DNA from: an uncultured Oscillospiraceae bacterium
Lineage (GTDB): Bacteria > Bacillota > Clostridia > Oscillospirales > Oscillospiraceae
Length of the DNA stretch: 44,483 nucleotides
Reading direction: 5' to 3'
NCBI GenBank assembly: GCA_944387055.1
Contig: CALXDL010000026.1
Coordinates: forward strand, 1-44,483
The position numbers and the translations under genes are program-made. How positions within the stretch are numbered: the first letter of the stretch is position 1; each line of letters starts with the position of its first letter. The notes under the pieces are model-generated. The model was not told the origin of the DNA. It did no database searches and was given only the letters and a program-made list of their open reading frames with translations. This document shows, piece after piece, positions 26,134 through 34,774 of the stretch.

Positions 26134-26814
26134 TCAAGCTTCAGAGAATTCCAGGCAGTACCCCACCATCCGGATGGTCTTGATCTTCACGTTGGACCGC
26201 AGGTGTTCCAGCTTTTTTCGCAGGAAGGAGACATATACCTCCACATTGTTGTCCTCCGCATCGCTCTCATAGCCCCAGACCTTCACCAATAGGTTCTCCT
26301 TCGTGATTACCTGCCGCCGGTTGAGCATGAACAGCTCCATCATGTCATATTCCTTCCGGCTCAGGCGGACGGAACGGCCGCCGCAGGTGAGGGTGAACGA
26401 CGAGCGCTCCAGTTGAAGATCGCCGCAGGTGAGCAGGTCTGTGTCCCGCAGCTCCGGCTGCCGCCGGGACAGCGCCCGGATACAGGCCATCAGCTCTTTG
26501 GGCTCGAAGGGTTTGGTCAGATAGTAGTCCGCTCCGCCGTCCAGGCCTGTCACCTTGTCCGTCACCTCAGAGCGGGCCGTGAGCATCAGCACGGGCGTAG
26601 TGATCCCCGCCGCCCGGAGACGGCGCAGGACCGTGAAGCCGTCCAGCTTTGGCAACATGACGTCCAGCACGATCACATCATAGATGCCGGTGAGGGCCTC
26701 GTCCAATCCGGATCCTCCGTCGTGGCAGATATCAGCGGTATAGCCATTGAGTTCCATCAAATCTTGGAGGGTAGCGGCCAGACGGACCTCGTCCTCTACG
26801 ATCAGGATGCGCAT
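26134..26814 (-). CDS. OmpR/PhoB-family response regulator
   Basis: A 226-residue DNA-binding regulator. The receiver domain has acidic residues E7, D8 and phospho-acceptor D51 (VLDVMLPKLDG) and K101 (LTKPFEP). The C-terminal winged helix contains LSRKEYDMMELFMLNR and VEVYVSFLRKKL. The start MRILIVEDE at 26814 follows GAGGTG; a longer frame exists upstream but runs through a hairpin and is rejected. It pairs with the kinase encoded downstream, and may control the adjacent ABC module. Confidence 0.94.
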   Translation of the reverse strand: MRILIVEDEVRLAATLQDLMELNGYTADICHDGGSGLDEALTGIYDVIVLDVMLPKLDGFTVLRRLRAAGITTPVLMLTARSEVTDKVTGLDGGADYYLTKPFEPKELMACIRALSRRQPELRDTDLLTCGDLQLERSSFTLTCGGRSVRLSRKEYDMMELFMLNRRQVITKENLLVKVWGYESDAEDNNVEVYVSFLRKKLEHLRSNVKIKTIRMVGYCLEFSEA

Positions 26815-26847
26815 GGGGCACCTCACTTTCCGATATAGATGCTGTCG

Positions 26848-26880
26848 ATCCAGGGGGAGCCGAGAACGGCTCCCCCTGAT
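26848..26880 (-). promoter_or_regulatory. Hairpin in the leader of the response-regulator gene / end of the ABC module
   Basis: ATCAGGGGGAGCCG and CGGCTCCCCCTGGAT form a 13-14 base-pair stem around a short loop. Reading leftward it follows the DUF4340 gene, so it could be that operon's terminator, but it also lies downstream of the candidate regulator promoter and has no T run. It may therefore be a leader hairpin instead. Confidence 0.5.
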
Positions 26881-26908
26881 CATACCATAGGGATGAGCAG
26901 TCGCGCAA
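26879..26908 (-). promoter_or_regulatory. Candidate promoter of the two-component operon
   Basis: Read leftward: TTGCGC (26908-26903), 18 bases, TATGAT (26884-26879). It starts inside the 30-base region just after the DUF4340 stop and gives the regulator message a leader of about 55 bases that contains the hairpin. Confidence 0.55.
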
Positions 26909-26911
26909 CTC

Positions 26912-27901
26912 TCACGCGCTCAGCCCGTTCGCCGCCACGGAGAGCAGCGTTTCCAGATCCGCTGCGGACATCTGGTAGATGGTGGTGTCCTCACCGATCC
27001 GGACATAGCGGCCGTCTGCCTCCAGAGTCTGGGCGCCTATGGTGAGGACCAAGGTCTCCTCGGTGCCGGTCTCCGTCTCATAGGCCACGGTCAACATGAG
27101 GGTCGGCGCGTCGAACCCGCAGATGGCGGCGGCCTCATCGGTGGGTTTGAAATCCACGCACTGGTCGACAGACAGTGCGCCCAGCTCCGTGAGGAGAGCA
27201 TCGACGGTCTCCAGGTCGGTGACGTCCTCGCCGCCGCTGGTCCAGGATACAGACTCCTCTGTCCGCTGGGCTTGAAGCGTGGTGGTGACGGCGCCCTGGA
27301 GGGTGATGGTGGAGATGGTGTCCTCCGTCAATCCCGGCAGCTCTGGCAGGTCGCAAAGATCGTAGATGGCTTTGGACATATAGGAGCTGTAGAGCGTGCC
27401 GTCGATGATATAGACCGTGCTCTCGTCCCCATCCATGAGCATATAATAGCTGTTCCCATCCGTGGTGGCGTTGCCCAACTGCAGCGTCAGAGTGCTGCCG
27501 TCCTGTGCGGTGGCAGTGAGGGACGCGAAAGGCGCATCCAGACCGTAGGCCTCCAGCGTGTCACCATCGGTGATGGTCTGCTGTGGCCTGAGGGAGGTGA
27601 GCAGCTCTGTCATGGACGTGAGGAAGGATTGGTCCAGAGGGAACTCCGGGTCGTCGGACCAGACCCAGGATCCGGTCTCCTCGTCCACGTGGAACGAGAG
27701 CGTAGCGCTGCCATTGTCATACGTGATCGCGGTATAGGTCTGCACAGGCGTGATGACCGAGGCGGCCTCTTCCGCAGCGGCGGCCTGCTGGGCCGCCTCT
27801 TCTTGACTGTGCTGGACGGTCACCACCACGGCCAGCGCGATCAGCAGCACGGCCAGCAGAACGATCAGGACGATCAATGTCCGCTTTTGGGATCGATGCA
27901 T
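26912..27901 (-). CDS. DUF4340 domain protein, membrane anchored
   Basis: A 329-residue protein with a basic N terminus (KKR-type) and a single membrane helix (about 9-29), then an Ala/Glu/Gln-rich linker and an extracytoplasmic region with repeats of DG, TL and YGLDAPFASLTA-type beta segments characteristic of DUF4340. Such proteins co-occur with GldG-like proteins in bacterial ABC modules. Here it is the last gene after the ATPase, permease and GldG-like genes, all in one direction. The biochemical role is unknown. Confidence 0.8.
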   Translation of the reverse strand: MHRSQKRTLIVLIVLLAVLLIALAVVVTVQHSQEEAAQQAAAAEEAASVITPVQTYTAITYDNGSATLSFHVDEETGSWVWSDDPEFPLDQSFLTSMTELLTSLRPQQTITDGDTLEAYGLDAPFASLTATAQDGSTLTLQLGNATTDGNSYYMLMDGDESTVYIIDGTLYSSYMSKAIYDLCDLPELPGLTEDTISTITLQGAVTTTLQAQRTEESVSWTSGGEDVTDLETVDALLTELGALSVDQCVDFKPTDEAAAICGFDAPTLMLTVAYETETGTEETLVLTIGAQTLEADGRYVRIGEDTTIYQMSAADLETLLSVAANGLSA

Positions 27902-27919
27902 AGGTGTGCGCTCCTTTCC

Positions 27920-29326
27920 TTACAGTTTCCGGCGGTGCATCCAGCGGATGAAGCCATAGATCAGCAGCGCCGCAGGGATGATGAAGATGAACAGCAGCGC
28001 CCAGATGCCGCCGGTGGTGATGGTGTTCGTGGGCGTACTGAGACTCACAGGGGCGATGGCCAGATCGCTGACGTCCGGGAAGGCGATGGTGGCAGAATCC
28101 ATGAACAGGTCCACGTTGTCCAGATTGGTGAAATATTGGGCGATGGTCTCATCCACCGGGGCACCGGAACCATACACCGTCAGTCGGGCAGTGATCCCGT
28201 CATCGATCTCCTCAGTGGCCACAGCACCCACGGTATAAGTCCCCTGGACCGCATCCGTCTCATCCGTGACAGAATAGCCATCCTCTGAGGTGGTCAGGAA
28301 GGACTGGACCGTGATGGTGTCCCGGGCGGGATCCGTCAAGGTGAAGCCCCGGGAGAAGGTGAACAGGATCATGGGATCGCTCCCGAGCCCACTGGCAGCA
28401 TCAACAGAGGTGTCCACCAGAGGGAAGAACTGATAAGGGACGTTCTGATAGGAACGGGAGGTATCGGCGATCAGGCCATCTGCCACCTGCATCCCGTAGG
28501 CGGCGCAGAGGGCATCCAGATTGGGCAGGTCTTCCAGCTGGCTTGCCATCAGATAGATCACTTGACCGCCGGCGGAAAGATATTCCAAGATCATGTCCAG
28601 CTCATCATCTGCCAAGTCCCGCAGAGGCTGAGAGAGGATCAGGACAGAGCAGTCGTCCGGGATACCGCCGTCCAAGAGGAGGTTCACGGTCTCCACGGCC
28701 ATATGGGATCTCTCGAAGAGCTCTTCCACGTTGCTGGGCAGCGCGGTCTCGTCGTGGCCCTCCGTTTGATAGACTGTCCGCGTGGTGCCGGTGAGGACGG
28801 AGTCGATGGCGGATGTGAGCAGGCCCTCGGCGTCGAAATCCGTCTCCTGATAGGCACCATAATAGTAGTACGACATCAGGTCGAAGCCGATGATGTCCGA
28901 GAGGGCGAAGGATTCCTGCCGGCCTGTAGCCTCGCAGGTGACCACCACGGTCCCGGACTCCACCCCATAGGTGGCGCGGACGGATGGGTACACCAGAGGA
29001 TCGATATATTCCAGGCTCAGATGATCATTCAAGCCCACATATTTGTCCAGGAAGCGGACGATGCGGGAATCGACATCTTCCTCGGCCGCCAGGACGCGGA
29101 TCTCCACATCCTGGTCCATCTTCTCCAGATACTCCTGGGATACTTCTGTGATGTCATAGATGCCGCTGTCCGTCAGGTCGAACTGGGTCCATTCCGAAGG
29201 GAGCTGGGCCAGCAGCAGATCGGCCACAAGCACCGCCGCCACGGCCAAGGCCGTGAGGCCGGCCGAACACGCGCCGCGGCGGGAGGCATGCCGCCCAGCC
29301 AGCGCTTTCCAATTCTTTTTGCCCAT
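27920..29326 (-). CDS. gldG: GldG-family ABC-associated extracellular protein
   Basis: A 468-residue protein with one N-terminal membrane helix (about 20-38), a large extracytoplasmic region and a C-terminal helix (about 440-460) followed by RRKL. The extracytoplasmic part includes VEIRVLAAEED-like and YQTEGHDETALPSNVEELF segments seen in the 'uncharacterised ABC-type transport' (GldG) family. I chose the ATG at 29326: an upstream GTG in frame lies within the AGGAGGTGG ribosome site. In Bacteroidetes GldAFG serves gliding; in Firmicutes its role is not established. Confidence 0.8.
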   Translation of the reverse strand: MGKKNWKALAGRHASRRGACSAGLTALAVAAVLVADLLLAQLPSEWTQFDLTDSGIYDITEVSQEYLEKMDQDVEIRVLAAEEDVDSRIVRFLDKYVGLNDHLSLEYIDPLVYPSVRATYGVESGTVVVTCEATGRQESFALSDIIGFDLMSYYYYGAYQETDFDAEGLLTSAIDSVLTGTTRTVYQTEGHDETALPSNVEELFERSHMAVETVNLLLDGGIPDDCSVLILSQPLRDLADDELDMILEYLSAGGQVIYLMASQLEDLPNLDALCAAYGMQVADGLIADTSRSYQNVPYQFFPLVDTSVDAASGLGSDPMILFTFSRGFTLTDPARDTITVQSFLTTSEDGYSVTDETDAVQGTYTVGAVATEEIDDGITARLTVYGSGAPVDETIAQYFTNLDNVDLFMDSATIAFPDVSDLAIAPVSLSTPTNTITTGGIWALLFIFIIPAALLIYGFIRWMHRRKL

Positions 29327-29344
29327 TTTTTCGTCCACCTCCTC

Positions 29345-30211
29345 TCAGTACCAGCGCCGCCGCTGGACCACCTGCACCGTCAGGAATACCAGCAGCGCAG
29401 CCAGCGACACATATAAAAAGAGCCCATTCACGTCAAAGACGTGGTCTGTGGAAAAGCTGTCGAACGCGGCCAGCAGAGAGAAGCGGCCCAGGATGCTGGG
29501 GAGAAGGCCGGCAAAAGCCGAGGAGTCAGCCAGATAGGCTCCGATGAGCGCCACGGCGCCAGCTCCAAGGATACAGGCGGTGACCTTCCAGTTGTCTGAG
29601 AGGGCATTGACCAGGAAACAGATCAAGAGCAGGACGATCGCCAGGCCCACAAGGGAACCGAAGGCGGAAGTGGGCAGATAGTCTACCAGTCCCTCCCACA
29701 GATACAGCACCAGCAGTGCGCCGAACGTCCCCACAGCGGCGATGACTTGGCTCTCCGTCAAAGCGGAGATGAACAGGCCGACAGCCAGCTCGACTGCGCC
29801 CAGCAGGAAGAAAGCGAGGATGGAGGCATAATCCGCCTTCAGGAACGCCGTGCCGTTGAGCTCGATGATGAGAGGACACAGGCAGGCGATGCCCACCGGC
29901 ATGGCCAACACGGTCAGCATGGCCAGATACTTCCCCAGCACGATGGCGGTCACAGTGGCCGGCGCGGTCAATAGGAGCTGGTCGGTCCGATTGTGGCGGT
30001 CCTCCGCCATGGAACGCATGGTGAGGATCGGGATCGCCACCATGAACACGAACAGCGTGGCGCCCAAAGCGGTGGAGAAATACGGGTCACCCATGAACAG
30101 GTTATACGCCATGAAATAGATGCCGATGAACACGCACAATGTGGCGATGAACAGCCACCCTGTCATTACGTTGAAATAAGAGCGCAGCTCCCGTTTATAG
30201 ATGGCTCTCAT
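29345..30211 (-). CDS. ABC transporter permease (GldF/ABC-2 type)
   Basis: A 288-residue membrane protein with about six hydrophobic segments, starting MRAIYKRELRSYFNVMTGWLF, typical of ABC-2 permeases. The RSMAEDRHNRTDQLLLTAP stretch (about 73-91) is a common cytoplasmic loop in this family. The start follows GGAGGAGGG and overlaps the end of the ATPase gene by 17 bases, so the two are translationally coupled. It probably forms a dimer with two ATPase subunits and works with the GldG-like protein. Confidence 0.86.
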   Translation of the reverse strand: MRAIYKRELRSYFNVMTGWLFIATLCVFIGIYFMAYNLFMGDPYFSTALGATLFVFMVAIPILTMRSMAEDRHNRTDQLLLTAPATVTAIVLGKYLAMLTVLAMPVGIACLCPLIIELNGTAFLKADYASILAFFLLGAVELAVGLFISALTESQVIAAVGTFGALLVLYLWEGLVDYLPTSAFGSLVGLAIVLLLICFLVNALSDNWKVTACILGAGAVALIGAYLADSSAFAGLLPSILGRFSLLAAFDSFSTDHVFDVNGLFLYVSLAALLVFLTVQVVQRRRWY

Positions 30212-31235
30212 CGCCAGATCCCTCCTCCGTCCTATCAGTTCCCGCCTCGGCTCCTGCAGCAGTACGCCCGCTGGTGCTGAGAGTGGCTGCCGCGCGGGCT
30301 GCCACGGCGTCGTCCTCATCCGTCAGGTCCAGGAAAACCTGCTCCAATGTGGTGGTCCTGGGCCGCAGCTCCAGGATGGGCACACCGGCCTGCGCACAGG
30401 CGTAGAACAGCGCCTCCCGCACATCGCTGGGAGCAGAGAGGGCCAGACGAACGCTTCCCTCGTTCGTATCCAATGTCTGGTGGCTGGAGAGGCCGGCCAC
30501 TGCGCACAGGAGCTTTTCGGCCTGCGCTGGCCCGCACTTGAGCACCGCCTCCACGCTGTCGCCGGCAGAGAGCTTCTCCTCAAGGGACTCCGGCGTGTCG
30601 CAGGCCACCAGCCGCCCCTTGCGGATGATCAGCACATGGTCACACACGGCCCGGATCTCCGACAGGATATGAGAGCTGATGATGACGGTGTGCTCTTTGG
30701 ACAGCTGACGGATCAGCTCTCGGATCTCCACGACCTGCTTGGGATCTAAGCCGACCGTAGGCTCGTCCAGGATGATGATCTTGGGGAACCCCAAGATCGC
30801 CTGCGCCAGGCCCACCCGCTGGCGGTACCCTTTGGAGAGGTTCTGGATCAGCCGGGGCGCCATGTCTTCCAAGTGGGTGAGCGTGATCGCCTGGCGGATT
30901 AGATCCTCCCGCTTCTGAGCGGGCAGGCCCTTGAGCTCTGCGCAGAACTGCAGATACTCTTCGACTGTCATATCGGGATAGAGCGGCGGGAGTTCCGGCA
31001 GATAGCCGATGCAGCGCTTTGCCTCCTCCGGCTCTTCCAGGATATCGTGTCCCTCGATGAGCACCTGTCCCTCTGTGGCCGCAAGATATCCTGTCATGAT
31101 GTTCATGGTGGTGGATTTCCCAGCGCCGTTCGGCCCTAGGAAACCGAATACCCGGCCATCCTCTACGGTGAAGCTCAGATGGTCCACCGCGTAGTAATCA
31201 CCGTACCGCTTCACCAGATCTTTGACTTCGATCAT
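30195..31235 (-). CDS. ABC transporter ATP-binding protein (GldA-like)
   Basis: A 346-residue nucleotide-binding subunit. Walker A is GPNGAGKST (about 36-44), the Q-loop region GYLPELPPLY, signature LSKGYRQRVGLAQ (about 134-146), Walker B IIILDEPTVGLD and H-loop SSH. The C-terminal region after about 220 is an accessory domain, ending in a low-complexity Ala/Thr/Glu/Gly tail of about 30 residues that is unusual for the family. I chose the ATG at 31235 because GGAGGG stands 5 bases before it. Confidence 0.92.
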   Translation of the reverse strand: MIEVKDLVKRYGDYYAVDHLSFTVEDGRVFGFLGPNGAGKSTTMNIMTGYLAATEGQVLIEGHDILEEPEEAKRCIGYLPELPPLYPDMTVEEYLQFCAELKGLPAQKREDLIRQAITLTHLEDMAPRLIQNLSKGYRQRVGLAQAILGFPKIIILDEPTVGLDPKQVVEIRELIRQLSKEHTVIISSHILSEIRAVCDHVLIIRKGRLVACDTPESLEEKLSAGDSVEAVLKCGPAQAEKLLCAVAGLSSHQTLDTNEGSVRLALSAPSDVREALFYACAQAGVPILELRPRTTTLEQVFLDLTDEDDAVAARAAATLSTSGRTAAGAEAGTDRTEEGSGDESHL

Positions 31236-31308
31236 ATGACCCTCCATGCGCCCGCGGGCGCGGATGAAATTGTGGCGTCTGCCGGGACACGCCCGGGATC
31301 CGACCTAC

Positions 31309-31337
31309 ATTATAATAAAAAGAGAAACTGAAATCTA
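31309..31337 (-). promoter_or_regulatory. Possible promoter of the GldA/F/G-DUF4340 operon
   Basis: Read leftward: exact TATAAT (31314-31309) preceded at 17 bases by TAGATT (31337-31332), a poor -35. A weak -35 suggests activator dependence, which would fit control by a response regulator. Confidence 0.45.
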
Positions 31338-31591
31338 CCTGAAAGCCTGGAATGAGAGGGTTCACAGATCGTTCAAAATTTTTCAAGGTTGATTTTAGGA
31401 AAGTGGGGTATGCTGAAGATGTCCTCCAAGGAGGCGCCAAACTCTTTTTCATTTCTTCTTCTTTCTACCCTCTCCAAAGCAGCGGGGCGGCCCATCCGGG
31501 CCGCCCCGCTGCCCTGTTTCCCGCAAAACGCCAAGAATGGGAAAAACGTGTAAAGAAACGCGTGTTTTTTGCAATATCGGACAGGTTTTCC
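31338..31591. other. Gene-free segment between the ABC operon and the hydrogenase gene
   Basis: About 250 bases with no credible gene on either strand. It contains a CCTCC-AA-GGAGG mini-hairpin near 31425 and a 15-base-pair hairpin GCAGCGGGGCGGCCC/GGGCCGCCCCGCTGC at 31479-31512 without a T run. What the large hairpin terminates or regulates is not evident. Confidence 0.5.
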
Positions 31592-31620
31592 TTGCAAAGC
31601 ATCAGGGAGTCCATTATAAT
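31592..31620 (+). promoter_or_regulatory. Promoter of the hydrogenase gene
   Basis: TTGCAA (31592-31597), 17 bases, exact TATAAT (31615-31620). The leader to the ATG is about 62 bases. Confidence 0.78.
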
Positions 31621-31689
31621 GATTGGGCGAATCATGAATCAGCCGGGTCGGAATGCGACCGCCCGGCGGACGATGGAGGAAAAAGGACT

Positions 31690-33207
31690 ATGAGAGGAGT
31701 TCACAGCGCGGTGGACGATATCCGCCGCAACGTATTCACAGAGGTGGCCCGTCTGGCCTACGAGGGAGGCGATCTCAGCCGCGTGGACAGCATCCCCTAT
31801 CGGATGATCCAGGGCGAGGTGGCCCATCACCGCCATGACGTGTTCCTGGAACGGGCCATCGTCCAGGAGCGGGTGCGCCTGGCCCTGGGCATGGACCTGC
31901 AGTCCCCTGCGGAGCAATCTCTGGTCAGTCAGCATATCCAGGAGGCCGCCACCGATCAAAAATACTTCCGGGAGCCACTGGTCAACATCATCCCCTTTGC
32001 CTGCAATGCCTGCCCGCCCAAACAGATCCGCAGCACGGACAGCTGCCAGGGCTGCATCTCCCACCCCTGTATGAACGTCTGTCCAAAGGACGCCATCTAT
32101 CTGGATGAGAACAAGCACTGCCACATCGATCAGGACAAGTGCATCAAGTGCGGACGCTGCTTCAACCAGTGCCCGTACCGGGCCATCAGCAAGATCGAGC
32201 GGCCCTGCGCGGCCGCCTGCGGCATGGACGCCATCGAATCTGACGAGTTGGGCCGGGCCAAGATCAACTACGACAAATGCGTCTCCTGCGGCATGTGCCT
32301 GGTGAACTGCCCCTTCGCTGCCATCGCCGACAAGAGCCAGATATTCCAAGTGATCAGCGCGATGAAGAAGGGCGAACGTGTGGTGGCCTGTGTGGCACCG
32401 GCGTTCGTTGGTCAGTTCGGGAAAGAGGCCACGCCTTCCAAATTGAAAGCCGCCATGCGGACGCTGGGCTTCGCAGACGTGGTGGAGGTCTCTATCGGCG
32501 CAGATCTGTGCACGGTGGAGGAGGCCCATGACTTTTTGGAGCATGTGCCGGAAAAGCAGCCCTTCATGGGGACCAGCTGCTGCCCGGCCTGGTCCATGAT
32601 GGCAAAGAAGCTCTTCCCGGAGTTCAAGGAGTATATCTCCATGGCTCTCACGCCCATGGTCATCACCGCCCGGATGGTCAAGAAGGACCATCCTGACGTG
32701 CGGGTGTGCTTCATCGGGCCCTGCGCCGCCAAGAAATTGGAGGCCAACCGCAAGTCCGTCCGCTCCGATGTGGACTATGTGCTCACCTTCGAAGAGCTCC
32801 AAGGCATGTTCGACGCCAAGGAGATCGACTTCAAGGCCATTGAGGAGGATCCTGAGGACGATATGAAAGAGGGCACCGCCATGGGCCGCGGTTTCGCGGT
32901 GGGCGGTGGCGTGGCCGCTGCAGTGGTGGAGGCCATCCGCCATATCGACCCGGATCGGGAAGTGCTCATCGAGTACGGTGACGGGCTCAAAGAGTGCCGT
33001 AAGATGCTCATGATGGCCAAAGCCGGCAAACGCGATGGTTATCTGCTGGAGGGCATGGGCTGCCCGGGCGGCTGCGTGGCCGGCGCGGGCACGATCCGTC
33101 CCGTGAAGGAGAGCGCCGCCAGTGTGGAGCGCTTCAAGAAGGCATCTGCCGCTGTCAGCAGTACGGAGAGCCCTTATCTCGACCGCCTCAAAGACGTGGA
33201 GGAGTAA
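31690..33207 (+). CDS. Monomeric [FeFe] hydrogenase, group B type
   Basis: A 505-residue cytoplasmic enzyme that reduces protons to H2, or the reverse, with ferredoxin as likely partner. An N-terminal region of about 100 residues is followed by Fe-S ferredoxin motifs (CNAC...CQGC...CMNVCP, CIKCGRC...CP, CVSCGMC...CP between 105 and 207). The H-cluster motifs are L1 TSCCPAW (295-301), L2 IGPCAAKK (342-349) and L3 EGMGCPGGC (454-462). GPC rather than MPC in L2 is typical of group B. A longer frame upstream is rejected because the promoter lies in it. The maturases HydE, HydF and HydG are not in the window. Confidence 0.93.
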   Translation: MRGVHSAVDDIRRNVFTEVARLAYEGGDLSRVDSIPYRMIQGEVAHHRHDVFLERAIVQERVRLALGMDLQSPAEQSLVSQHIQEAATDQKYFREPLVNIIPFACNACPPKQIRSTDSCQGCISHPCMNVCPKDAIYLDENKHCHIDQDKCIKCGRCFNQCPYRAISKIERPCAAACGMDAIESDELGRAKINYDKCVSCGMCLVNCPFAAIADKSQIFQVISAMKKGERVVACVAPAFVGQFGKEATPSKLKAAMRTLGFADVVEVSIGADLCTVEEAHDFLEHVPEKQPFMGTSCCPAWSMMAKKLFPEFKEYISMALTPMVITARMVKKDHPDVRVCFIGPCAAKKLEANRKSVRSDVDYVLTFEELQGMFDAKEIDFKAIEEDPEDDMKEGTAMGRGFAVGGGVAAAVVEAIRHIDPDREVLIEYGDGLKECRKMLMMAKAGKRDGYLLEGMGCPGGCVAGAGTIRPVKESAASVERFKKASAAVSSTESPYLDRLKDVEE

Positions 33208-33216
33208 GCTCCCCCT

Positions 33217-33245
33217 GCCCCGCCGGGCATCCGGCGGGGCTTTTC
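33217..33245 (+). terminator. Terminator of the hydrogenase gene
   Basis: GCCCCGCCGG and CCGGCGGGGC form a strong stem with a tight loop, followed by TTTT, 10 bases after the stop. Confidence 0.9.
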
Positions 33246-33312
33246 CTATGACAAGAACGTTCCTACCGTTTCCTTGAAGATCTGACGATCTTTTGGAGGG
33301 ACCGTGGAAATA

Positions 33313-33372
33313 TTACGAAAGTCTCCTAGATTTTACGTCCCCTTTACGAAAAAAGCAAAGTTTTTTCCTAGA
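33313..33372 (+). promoter_or_regulatory. Direct repeats upstream of the mglB promoter
   Basis: TTACGAAA occurs at 33313-33320 and 33344-33351 (31 bases apart), and TCCTAGA occurs at 33324-33330 and 33366-33372 (42 bases apart), so copies fall near whole helical turns. AraC-type regulators such as YesN commonly bind paired direct repeats. They lie about 50-110 bases before the likely transcription start. Confidence 0.5.
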
Positions 33373-33390
33373 AGTGCGAAGAATTTTCTA

Positions 33391-33419
33391 TCGTTTTTTC
33401 AGGACAGGCCAAGTAAAAT
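33391..33419 (+). promoter_or_regulatory. Candidate activator-dependent promoter of mglBAC
   Basis: A TAAAAT -10 (33414-33419) has no recognisable -35 at the normal distance (TCGTTT). The leader contains a small hairpin GGGCGGC-TATT-GCCGCCC (33435-33452). The missing -35 fits positive control. Confidence 0.45.
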
Positions 33420-33479
33420 AGAGATGTCTCCAAAGGGCGGCTATTGCCGCCCGGAAACTGAATTTTAATAGGAGGAACA

Positions 33480-34595
33480 ATGATGAAGAAGATCCTTGCA
33501 CTCATCCTGGCTCTGGTCATGAGCCTGTCCCTGGTGGCGTGCGGCAGCGAACCTGCTGCGGAAGAGCCCGCCGACGGCGATACCGCCGGGGAGACCACTG
33601 CCAGCGAGCTGAACGTCGGCGTGTTCTATTACAACTTCTCCGATGCGTACATCACCACGGTCCGCAACGCCATGGACGGCCTGCTGGAAGCTGCGGGCAT
33701 CACCTACAACAACTATGACGGCGCTGGCAACCAGGCCACCCAGCTGGACCAGATCAACACCGCCATCACCAACGGCGCCAACCTCCTGGTGGTCAACATC
33801 GTGGAGACCTCTTCTCCCGACGCTGCCCAGCAGGCCTGCGACGCTGCTAAGACCGCCGGTATCCCCATCATCTTCTTCAACCGCGAGGTCTCTAACGATG
33901 TGGTGAACAGCTATGAGAACTGCGCGTTCGTCGGCACGGACGCCGCCGAGGCTGGCCACATGCAGGGCGAGATGATCGGCAACTACCTGGTGGAGAACTT
34001 CGAGACCGTGGACCTCAACGGCGACGGCACCATCTCCTACGTCATGTTCAAGGGCCAGGAGGGCAACGCTGAGGCCGAGTACCGTACCCAGTATGCCGTG
34101 GAAGATGCTGACGCCATCCTGGAGGCCGCCGGCCACAATGCGCTGTCTTTCTATGACGCCAACAACACCTCCAAGTACCTGGTGGACACCACCGGCAACT
34201 GGTCTTCTCAGGCTGCCACCGACTACATGACCACCATCCTGGCCTCCTGCTCTGAGGCTGCCGGCAACATGATCGAGCTGGTCATCGCCAACAACGACGG
34301 CATGGCTGAGGGCGCGATCGCTGCGCTGCAGGCCGCTGGCTACAACACCGGCGAAGAGGGCAGCACCACCATCCCCGTCTATGGCGTGGACGCCATGGAC
34401 TCCGCCGTCCAGAAGATCGAGAACGGTCAGATGACCGGTACCGTCAAGCAGGATGCCGAGGGCATGGCCAACACCATCATGACGCTGATCGAGAACGTCA
34501 ACACGGGTGCCGCCCTGATGGACAACACCGCTGACTTCAACGTGGACGCTGACTGCGCCAAGATCCGCGTGCCCTATTCTGTGGTCACCGCCTGA
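33480..34595 (+). CDS. mglB: MglB-like galactose/glucose-binding lipoprotein
   Basis: A 371-residue lipoprotein that captures sugar outside the membrane and delivers it to the MglAC importer. The signal peptide ends in lipobox LVAC with cysteine at 21. A calcium-loop motif [10 protein letters not shown] (from D178) is a hallmark of the galactose-binding family, and FFNREV and [13 protein letters not shown] match its sugar-binding region. Codons are strongly biased to C/G-ending forms with few rare codons, more so than in neighbouring genes, which suggests high expression. AGGAGGAACA precedes the ATG. Confidence 0.92.
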   Translation: MMKKILALILALVMSLSLVACGSEPAAEEPADGDTAGETTASELNVGVFYYNFSDAYITTVRNAMDGLLEAAGITYNNYDGAGNQATQLDQINTAITNGANLLVVNIVETSSPDAAQQACDAAKTAGIPIIFFNREVSNDVVNSYENCAFVGTDAAEAGHMQGEMIGNYLVENFETVDLNGDGTISYVMFKGQEGNAEAEYRTQYAVEDADAILEAAGHNALSFYDANNTSKYLVDTTGNWSSQAATDYMTTILASCSEAAGNMIELVIANNDGMAEGAIAALQAAGYNTGEEGSTTIPVYGVDAMDSAVQKIENGQMTGTVKQDAEGMANTIMTLIENVNTGAALMDNTADFNVDADCAKIRVPYSVVTA

Positions 34596-34629
34596 TCGGC
34601 ACCAGTCGCCCCGATCTGAACGCATCATG

Positions 34630-34661
34630 GAGCGGGGCTGTCGAATACGACAGCCCCGCTC
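34630..34661 (+). terminator. Intercistronic hairpin after mglB
   Basis: GAGCGGGGCTGTCG and CGACAGCCCCGCTC form a 14-base-pair stem with a 4-base loop, then TTGG. The weak T run suggests partial termination, so that binding protein is made in excess over MglA and MglC, a usual pattern. Confidence 0.75.
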
Positions 34662-34774
34662 TTGGATCTCATCCGGAAGGATGTCCCTTTCCATGGAGCC
34701 TCTGCCTGAGCGGCGTCACATCAGGTGCCGCCGAGGCAGAAGCTCCAAATCAAACGCCAAAGGAGGAGAAACAT

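Noticed and set aside
31537-31689. N-terminal extension of the hydrogenase frame
   Set aside because: The extension includes the TATAAT promoter and does not match the family N terminus.
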